From NCBI GenBank assembly GCA_002633005.1, contig NMRA01000070.1, positions 378,271 through 442,270 on the forward strand: 64,000 nucleotides of DNA, written 5' to 3'. The notes beneath the pieces were generated by a model. It was not told the origin of the DNA, searched no databases, and saw nothing but the letters and a program-made list of their open reading frames with translations. Source of the DNA: Phoronis australis (Eukaryota; Phoronida; Phoronidae). This document shows positions 9,141 to 18,100 of this stretch, in pieces. Made by a program: the position numbers and the translations under genes. Numbering within the stretch: the stretch's first letter is position 1; each line of letters begins with the position of its first letter.

Positions 9141-12100
9141 TCAGTTGTAAAGCATGGCGATGTCGCGGCGAACACTTGTACGTTCTCGCTTTTCCTCACA
9201 TGAAACCTGTTCTGTGGAACGCGGCCCTGTCCTACCTCCTTGCTCCTGTAGGGCTTGCTCGCGTTTGCTTGTCTTCAGAATGCAGTACACAGAAAGAGCA
9301 ACGCTTGGTATTACAATGAGGGTTGAGCCAACGCCGATTATGACACGATACCACCGCTCCCAAAATGTTAGAATTTCTGCAAGAAATCGAAAAATGAAGC
9401 TATGCTGATACAGCCGCTGGGGTCATTATCCAGTGTTGATCTTAGCCTGCTCATGCACTACGAGAAGCAACAGAGAGTTGCCTGGGGAAAGTTCACTCTG
9501 TTGTGTCAAGGACTAACTGAATTGTTTTGCTAAAACGCTAAGACTGGCTGCTATCCGGAGTGCTAAAGATCGAGGGACGGAAAGTGAGCATCTACTTCAA
9601 ACTGGAGACAAAAGAGACAAAAATATTTGACGGTGGCTTATGCTTTCCATAAGGTGGCAATGAACAGTCATAAACTGCACTTCATTTCTTGGCTGTAGAC
9701 CACTGGCGGCTGCTTTGACGAAGGCTTTTGTATTACAATTAGGTCCAGTGAATGTGGTTTTCTTGTATTGGTGAACATGTGATGAATGAGAGAAGTCCAC
9801 TACTTCGGTTATATACATGTTTTTTTTTTGTTCAAAATGACATCCTGTAGCATTGCGGCATTGCTGCTCAGCGACCACACTATCTGCTGGCGTTTCAGGT
9901 AGCACGCAAACTACCCAAAATGAAGTTCTGTGAACATGCTTTTGAAGTGAAATGAGTCACAACTTTTCATTTTATTCAGCGTCTTCGACAGAGAGTAAGA
10001 AAAGCAGCAAGTCCAGTGTTGTGTGCACCACCTGACAAAGCCCAGTGAGAACTGTACAGTGTCACCTAAGCAGTCGCTGCCTGTTAGTACGTGGCAGGGC
10101 TCGGCGGTCCCCAAGCGATGGTACATCCCCATTGAAAGATAGTCATTTAAAAATGCAGCGAATAACATCGAATGAACATACTGGCAATGAGTTATGATTA
10201 GCACGTACATATCAAGACTCTGGAGACAACTTAGTCGATATAATTTGAACATATCCATGAAATTCTGTCGAGTTTCCAAGGGACACAAATCTTGCGAGTT
10301 TTTCCGGTAGGTGGCATTTCAGGAATAACGAAAGGTGCTACACTTACATCGTTGTAGCTTAATCAGAGGGAATTGCCCAGAAGCGGATTTAGGGGGGGGG
10401 GCAAAGGGGCCATGCCCCCCCCCCTAAAATTCTCCCAGATATCAGGGCGGGTTGCGAATTGTTGACTAGCATATGCGCGCACCCAGGGGGCTCGGCGAGC
10501 GAATGCACATTGCATAGGCCTTGAACAAACCCCGTTTATCGTTTTTTTTATATTTTTATTTTTTAGTAATAACGCTCACAAACCCAAAAATTCGAGACCC
10601 CTGCATCCCTACATTTTAGGCTGGGCGCGCGCATGTGGCGCAATTCTATTTATTCCTGTGCCCTGGCCACCCCTAACTCAAAATTCAGGATCCGCCCCTG
10701 TTGCCAAATCACGTCACGGAAATACTCCTCACATAAAAGCGCTTCCCCTCTCAAGGAAGCTCTCCTCTCACCAGAAAATAAATTCTCTCCCATGAAAGCT
10801 CCCCCTTCCAATTAAAGAAACCTCCCTCCCAAGAAAGCAACCTCTCTCCCAAGAACCCCCCCACCCCCACCACCTCCACCCTCCTACAAAGAAAGCACTC
10901 CCCCTTCCAATAAAGTAGTGCGTTGGAGTCATGCTTAAGCTGTTGTCTTTGTTTTCTGTGTTGTGACAATGTTTATTGTGCCCTTGGACCTAACATCTTG
11001 GTGCCATGAATATTGTAGTTCTTAACTCTACGTGATGTGGAGTGAATACCTTCCCTCTATGTGTTTCATGCCTCTTGTTGTCATGGATACATTTGTGTTC
11101 TATGAATTATACCCAGTGGCATGACTTCGGACTTGGATCTGTGTGCTTCTTCATGCTTTGTGTTGTAATTTTGCCTGGACATAACTGTGCTATCTACTTG
11201 CGTTGTACCTGTATCTCCATGATAGCAAGTAGCAGCATACATTAAAGAAAACAACAATGATTTTAAGTCGACTTGACATGTTTCGGTGTCATTTATTCAA
11301 ACAACATCATCAGAAGAGAGAATGCAGTGGCCATCTAGCTAGGCCCAGCAACAAGTAAGCACAGATACAGTCAGTTACATGGAGTGACAATGAACTAGAC
11401 CAACAATGACAACCTGTGGTGTGCCAGTTGCCTATTGAGATTGGGCTTGCACCAACTGATGTCTAGAGCCTCACGAATTTTAAGCTCCTTTGTTGTTACT
11501 GCCTGGTCTATTATTGCAAAGTCATTGAAAGAGCACTGCTGATAACAATGATTGGAGCTCTGTAGGTGAATATTTACATGTGAGTTTTTGTCAGAATTTA
11601 GATGTTCCTTGGTCCTGGTTTTCAAATGGCGAACAGTTTCGCCTATATAACTGGAGCCACAGCCAGCACAGATAAATTTGTACACTACCCTGGACCGTAA
11701 ACCCATAGGAATTTTGTCCTTATAGGGTTAAATAAATTCGGCAGTTTCAGAGACTTGAATATTAATACAACTCTTAAGTTTACACAGTAATCATTCACCA
11801 ATTTGTTGAGTTTTGATTGAGCAATGTTGGCGTAAAACCCAGCATACGGTACTTTAAAGTACTTGTAGTTAATTTTGTTAGGTTAGGGGTCAAGTTCTCA
11901 GGAATCGGTTCTTGCCTCTTTTTGATATTGCGAGTTTGTTTACTAACCTACCTGTGGACGCATGTATATCTTTGGCTACTGACTATATAATGAAAAACGA
12001 TCCCAGTGTAAAGATTACTCGAGCTGAACTCATGGAGCTATTCAAATTTGCTACCAGCAAAACCCATTTTGTATTTAATGGGGAGGTTTTTGACCAAATT

Positions 12101-15100
12101 GATGGTATAGCAATGGGTTCACCTTTAGCTCCCATATTAGCCGGCATGTTTTTAGGTCACCATGAGAAAACATAGATTGAGACGTACACTGGTCCTCATG
12201 TCTATTTCTACCGACGATATGTAGATGATTTGTTTTGTATATTTGAAAATCAGCAGTCGGCCCAGGAATTTTTGATGTATTTAAACTCGAGGCATCCTAA
12301 CTTGAAATTCAGTATAGAATTAGAGGTCGACAACATTTTGCCATTTCTGGACGTGTTAGTGGAGCGTGACGGTACCTCAGTGATAACATCAGTATTTCAT
12401 AAGAAGACCTACACAGGACTGTACACTTGTTTTCATAGCTTCACATCCTTTGTTTATAAAGTAGGTCTCATAAAGACGCTAATAGACAGGGTATATCGCA
12501 TTAACAACACTTGGGCTAGATTTGATTCTAATATCAAAGAACTTACAACGAATTTGCAAAAGAATGGCTATCCCCTAGAATTAGTCAATAGGGTACTGAA
12601 AGCAAGACTCCAACGTAACCCTGATGATGTTCATCCTGTAGACAAAACTAACTACAAGTACTTTAAAATACCCTATGTTGGGTTTTACGCCAAAATTGCT
12701 CAACGAAAACTCAACAAATTGGTGAATGATTACTGTGTGAACTTAAGAGTTGTATTAACATTCAAGTCTCTAAAACTGTCGAGTTTATTTAACCCTAAGG
12801 ACAAAATTTCTATGGGTCTACGGTCCAAGGTTGTATACAAATTTATCTGTGCTGGATGTGGCTCCAGTTATATAGGCGAAACTGTTCGCCATTTGAAAAC
12901 CAGGACCAAGGAACATCTAAATTCTGACAGTAATTCACATGTAAATATTCACCTGCAGAGCTCCAATCATTGTTATCAGCAGTGCTCTTTCAATGACTTT
13001 GCAATAATAGACCAGGCAGTAACAACAAAGGAGCTTAAAATTCGCGAGGCTCTACACATCAGTTGGTGCAAGCCCAATCTCAATAGGCAACTGGCACACC
13101 ACAGGTTGTCATTGTTGGTCTAGTTCATTGTCACTCCCTCTAACTGGCTGTATCTGTGCTTCATTACGTGTTGCTGGGCCCAGCTAGATGGCCACTGCAT
13201 TCTCTCTTCTGATGATGGTGTTTGAATAAATGACACCGAAACATACCTGTATCTATGATCATTTGTGATTGGGCCATATTGGATCGCTCTTGTGTACCTT
13301 TTACTTAATATACTATCATACAAGCGACTGATTAAAGATGGCTGTGGTTGATCCAGCCAAGGTGGAACTATACAGTTACTCTGCACGGTCACGGCCAATA
13401 TGCACTCTAAAAATAAATTCTAGGGATAGGCCACGTTTGGGTCAGTTTTGAGAAAGGCGTTGCATGTAAGCTCAGTGAATCTGGTTTGTTTGTAATTGTC
13501 AATGAACCTATTGGAGACGAGAAAAGATCACTTGGTTGGTTGTAGAAGATGACTTCCCCTGCCGTATTTATGCATTGGTATAAACAGCGATTTGAGGAAT
13601 TGGCTGCGATTTCATGTAGCCCTCTAACAAGACAGAATTTAAAAAAATCTTGTCCTTTGACAGCCCTTTTGGACCATATTTTTGGAATATGTAGGAAATC
13701 TGCTTTCGCAATCTAATGTCAGCTTATGTCACACACCAGTCGGCAGTAAGGTGGTGCTTTTGGGGTGAAAAGTACCGATTTTGTGTTTTCCCCTTATATC
13801 TTAGCCTACTTTGTTTTTCAGTAGGAGTGAAAGGGCCGGCCAAAAATACAAGACGGAATAAAGAGCCTTTACCAGGGCTTTTGATGCCAAATGACTCAAA
13901 ACTTTTCATTCTTTGCATTTACCTTTTCCGACAGAGTGAAGAAAGTGACAAGTTCATTGACGGGTGTCCTGTTACTGCGGCAAAACCCAGTGAGAACTGT
14001 TCTGTGCACTCAAATCAACTGACTCGAAACACTGTGGACTATGACCAAAGTTTGAGTGGCTGTTTTTGACGTTATCACTGGTCTATATCAATTAATGAAA
14101 CCCCTTGTTTGCACCCTGTCTCAAGGCACCTGGAATGGCATAACTGACAGAAGCAAACTTTATGGGGTTTCTCAATGATGAAGAAATTCAACAAAGCCAT
14201 GTCTTTTTACCTTGCTACATCCACGCGAAAAACTGAGGTGCCAAAACAGTGCGATTCTGGTTACTTCTTTTACCGGGCAAAATCACAAATTCGCGTCTAC
14301 TCAGGTGCAACACAAGAGACCATAGTTGGAAAGCTCTTTCACTTTAGAGCCCAGAAATTTAGGTTGAAAGGTGTCATTGCCAACCAGATTTTTGACAATT
14401 TCCGCTTGTCTGGAGGGTAACTGGATTTGCGACAGGAATTCAACACCCAACATACCCTCTGAAATAGCGCCACCTATACTGAAAAGTGGCCTTGTGGAAA
14501 CATGATGAACGACCTACGTCCTGGCCTGTGTGGGCATCAATGCGCATGCTTTGGTCGGTAGTATACCAATCACGTTGCCACCACTTGCACATGCCTTTAT
14601 GCACTGTACTTGTTTGGGCTTACGCCAATGAATCGGGGTTTCCTTGATTTTGTCTACTTCTATCACTGCCCGTTTTAATAAATTGCAACTATTCAAGTCA
14701 AAGGTGGTCGTCATACTATGTATAACAGAAAACTGAAAGGGGGCTTCCCAGGTTTCAACCAGTGGGAATGATTGAATGTTATCACGTCAGTTTCGTTACT
14801 TTAACTTATGAGAAGCCATGTCAAACAACATTCCACAGGGCTACCTGATCGTAGCACTGTGAAAGAGTGTACACCCAACAACATGGGCGGCGCAACATAG
14901 GGGGCGCGGGGACTATAGCCCCCCACTTTTTTCATTGCTACGCTGCACATGGCCTATAGGCGATGCACCACACGTGGGCTGAGGGGGCTTTAGCCCTCCC
15001 CCCCCCACAATTTTCAGTGCTGCGCCGCCCATGAAAAAGGATGCTCTAATAATGCCGGCACTTTCGTCTCCGAGTAGACAATGGCAGAAGCCAAATTTCT

Positions 15101-18100
15101 GGACTCAGTTTACTCAAAACAACTTCAAGAAACTACTGTATACCATTTTTGACAATCACTTCCCATATATAGTCCACAAAACTGCCGTTAAACCCAACCT
15201 TTCCCATTTTCTTTATTTCTGTAGGTCCCGAACCGTGGTCTTAAACCTTCGCGAACTTTCTTAGGCCGGGGATTGCTCTCTTAGAAGGGCGAATTGTTAG
15301 TCTTGGGAGGGAGAGTTGCTTTCTCAGTTGTCAGGGTGAGTGACTTTCATGGGAGGGGAAATGCTTTCATGAGATGGGTTACTTGCACCGGAGTGATGTG
15401 GCATTTATACGCTCCCATGTATACTCGTGTGTTGTCACCTAAGCTTTATATCAGTGCTCACAGCGCGTGGAGAAAACGTTCACGGCGACCAAAAATCGGA
15501 GTTGGAATTTTTCGCGAAATACGTCCTCATACCTTATTGGGGGTAGGCTGACGAGACCAGAAATGATCGCCGACGAAAGTGAAGTGTATATTTGACGAGG
15601 TGATAGCTTGTTACTTGGTATCTGGAATTTGGCGGCCGTTTAAAATACACGGGGCTGAAATGTGTGCACAGCGTATCGTCGCCTCAATGGCGGACTAGTA
15701 CGGGCAACACGTTGCGTGTATTTCGAAAATGTCAAGAAAATTTGTAAAGCACAGTTTTTGAAAAACATAAAATTCACAGGATTTTAGGAACAATTTTAGG
15801 GAATGGTCCCTCTCTGGCAATTGCCACGGTCTGGTAACGGCTAGAAGTGAATTTGGTAGACAACATTTAATGTTTTACCTTCGACTGACTTCACATCTAT
15901 TGAGAAGGTATATGAACCACGTGATTTGTCAGTGGAGAATCTCAACGAGATGGTGAGATATCGTCCCCTCATTTCACTCGCGTCTGGAGTTGAAGAACCA
16001 TCCTTTAAGCTAATTTTCTGAAGTGAAAAATGTAGTACCAGCATAAATCTATTATAAGTCATCACCTTTACTCCTCTTGTTCCTTAATATGTTCCAAGAT
16101 GACTATTCTGATCCGGTTACTACAAGCACTCACGATCCGCTACTTTTATGAATCGCACGCCCGGGAATGCGAACCTCGCTCCTACCAAACTTAAAGGCGA
16201 AGGCAACCCTTTTCCGTGTCATTTTGAGCTAAAATAAGGTTGTTTGGTTATCCTAGACATATTTTCCACTTAATCACAGCTTTTCGTAATTTTATTAATT
16301 ACTCGCCCGCTCTTCCGGAAGNTGGAAAACAGATCCGAAGGATAATGATTCAACTTTGTAAAATAATTGTTTATAGCGAGGTCTCAAGTCGATAGGACGG
16401 ATTTTGGACCCGTGAAGAAAGAACCTGGCCTTTGTTTTGAAAGACTTGTCAGGTCGATGTAGGTGGAGATCACTTTTCAAAAGCTTCGTACGACCATCTC
16501 ATATACAAGAGCAACGCGGATCGTTGAAATGCGCCCACGAATGCACCGCAAACGGAGTGCTTCTAGGGTTGTTTATTTGTTTCATAAAAATAGCCACCAG
16601 AGGGCGAAAAAACGTCCAATCCATCTGAAAATGGGTACATGTCATTGCTTCTTTGATAGCAAGCTATTTACCAAATTTCATAAAAATCTGTCAAGGAACT
16701 TCAGAGAAAAAAAGGAAAACAAAAAATAATGAAATTGCCACTTTCGGACACAGCCTTCATTAGATCCGCCTGAAAGACGTCGTCATCTGTTTTTAGCTTC
16801 ATATAAATACAATTACTAAATTTAATAAAAATCCTGCAGTGAGTTTAGGAGATGCAGCTATGGGCACAAAAAAACAAAACTACCACTAGGAGGCGCTACA
16901 GTAGTCGAATGCGTTATGTCAACCGTCCTCTTCACACTGAGAACATGTACATCAATTTTCAAAGTCATCCTCAAAATGGTTTGATTGATCGAGGTGTGGA
17001 CGTCAAAAAACAAGACTCTAAAACAGGGAAAATAGCCACTAGGTGGCGCAAAAGTTCCTCGATTTCATCCGAAAGCGGGAGGATAGCATCATCTCTCCAT
17101 ATTTCAAACTTTCTGATAATCCGTTGAGGACCTTTGAAGGTACAGAGGTAAGCCTAAAAAACGAAAATTGCCACTAGGCAGCACACTGGTAATCAGATCT
17201 GTCCGAAAGTTGTTGTTATCCGTTGTTAACATCATATAAATACACATAAATTTAAAAAAAGATGCTGCAAACACTTTAGGAGATGCAGACATGGGCGCTA
17301 GGAGGTGCTACAGTAGCCGAAGTCATTGGTAAGTCATCGTCAGCTTCGTAGTAAGAACATGCCAATTTTCACAATCATCCTTAGTGCAGTTTGGTTGATA
17401 GAGGGGTGGACGCCAAAAAAACAGACTCGAAAACAGCAAACATTGCCACTAGGTGGCGCAAACTACACCGAATCCATCCGAAAACGGGAGGATGGCGTTA
17501 TCTCAAAAATAGGTGCCTATATTCCAAATTTTAGTATGAAAATACATTGAAGATCTTTGAAGATACAGAGGTAAACTAAAAAAAATTAAATTGCCTCTTA
17601 GGGGACACACTGGTAGTCAGATCCGTCCGAAAGTCTTTGTCATCCATTGTCAACATCCTATAAATACATTTGCAGAATTTAGTAAAGATCCTGCAAACGG
17701 TTTAGGAGATACAGCAATGGGCGAAAAAAGAGACAAAATTGCCACTAGGAGGCGCCACAGTAGTTGAAATCGTCAGAAAATCATCGTCAGCCGTCCTCTT
17801 CATAATAAAAACATACATGCCAATTTCCACAATCATCTTTAGAGAGATTGGTTGATGGAGGAGTGGACGCCAAAAAACAGCCTCGAAAACAGCAAAAATG
17901 GCCACTACGTGGCGCAAACTAGGTCGAATCCATCCGAAAACGGGAGGATAGCGTCATCTCACTATTAGATGACTATGATGCCAAATTTTATGAAAATACG
18001 TTTAGGACCTTTGAAGATATAGAGGTAAGCGTAAAAAACTAAAATTGCCACTAGGGGGCACACCGGTAGTCGGATCCGTTGGAAAGTTCGCTCATGCCGT

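Larger units (their letters stand above)
11905..13251 (+). mobile_element. Penelope-like retroelement, 5' truncated
   Basis: Carries the C-terminal part of a Penelope reverse transcriptase, the linker, a GIY-YIG endonuclease and the 3' noncoding tail. The start is cut inside the reverse transcriptase near DIASLFTNLP, directly abutting the inverted fragment. The palindrome 11270-13251 sits in intron 3 of the CUB gene model. Confidence 0.88.

Noticed and set aside
9911-10288. 125-codon minus frame as a gene
   Set aside because: It crosses the diverged direct repeat, has no domain, and the second copy of the repeat does not keep the frame.
11395-11706. Separate GIY-YIG protein gene on minus
   Set aside because: It is the inverted 3' arm of the Penelope-like element, with no start or upstream part of its own.
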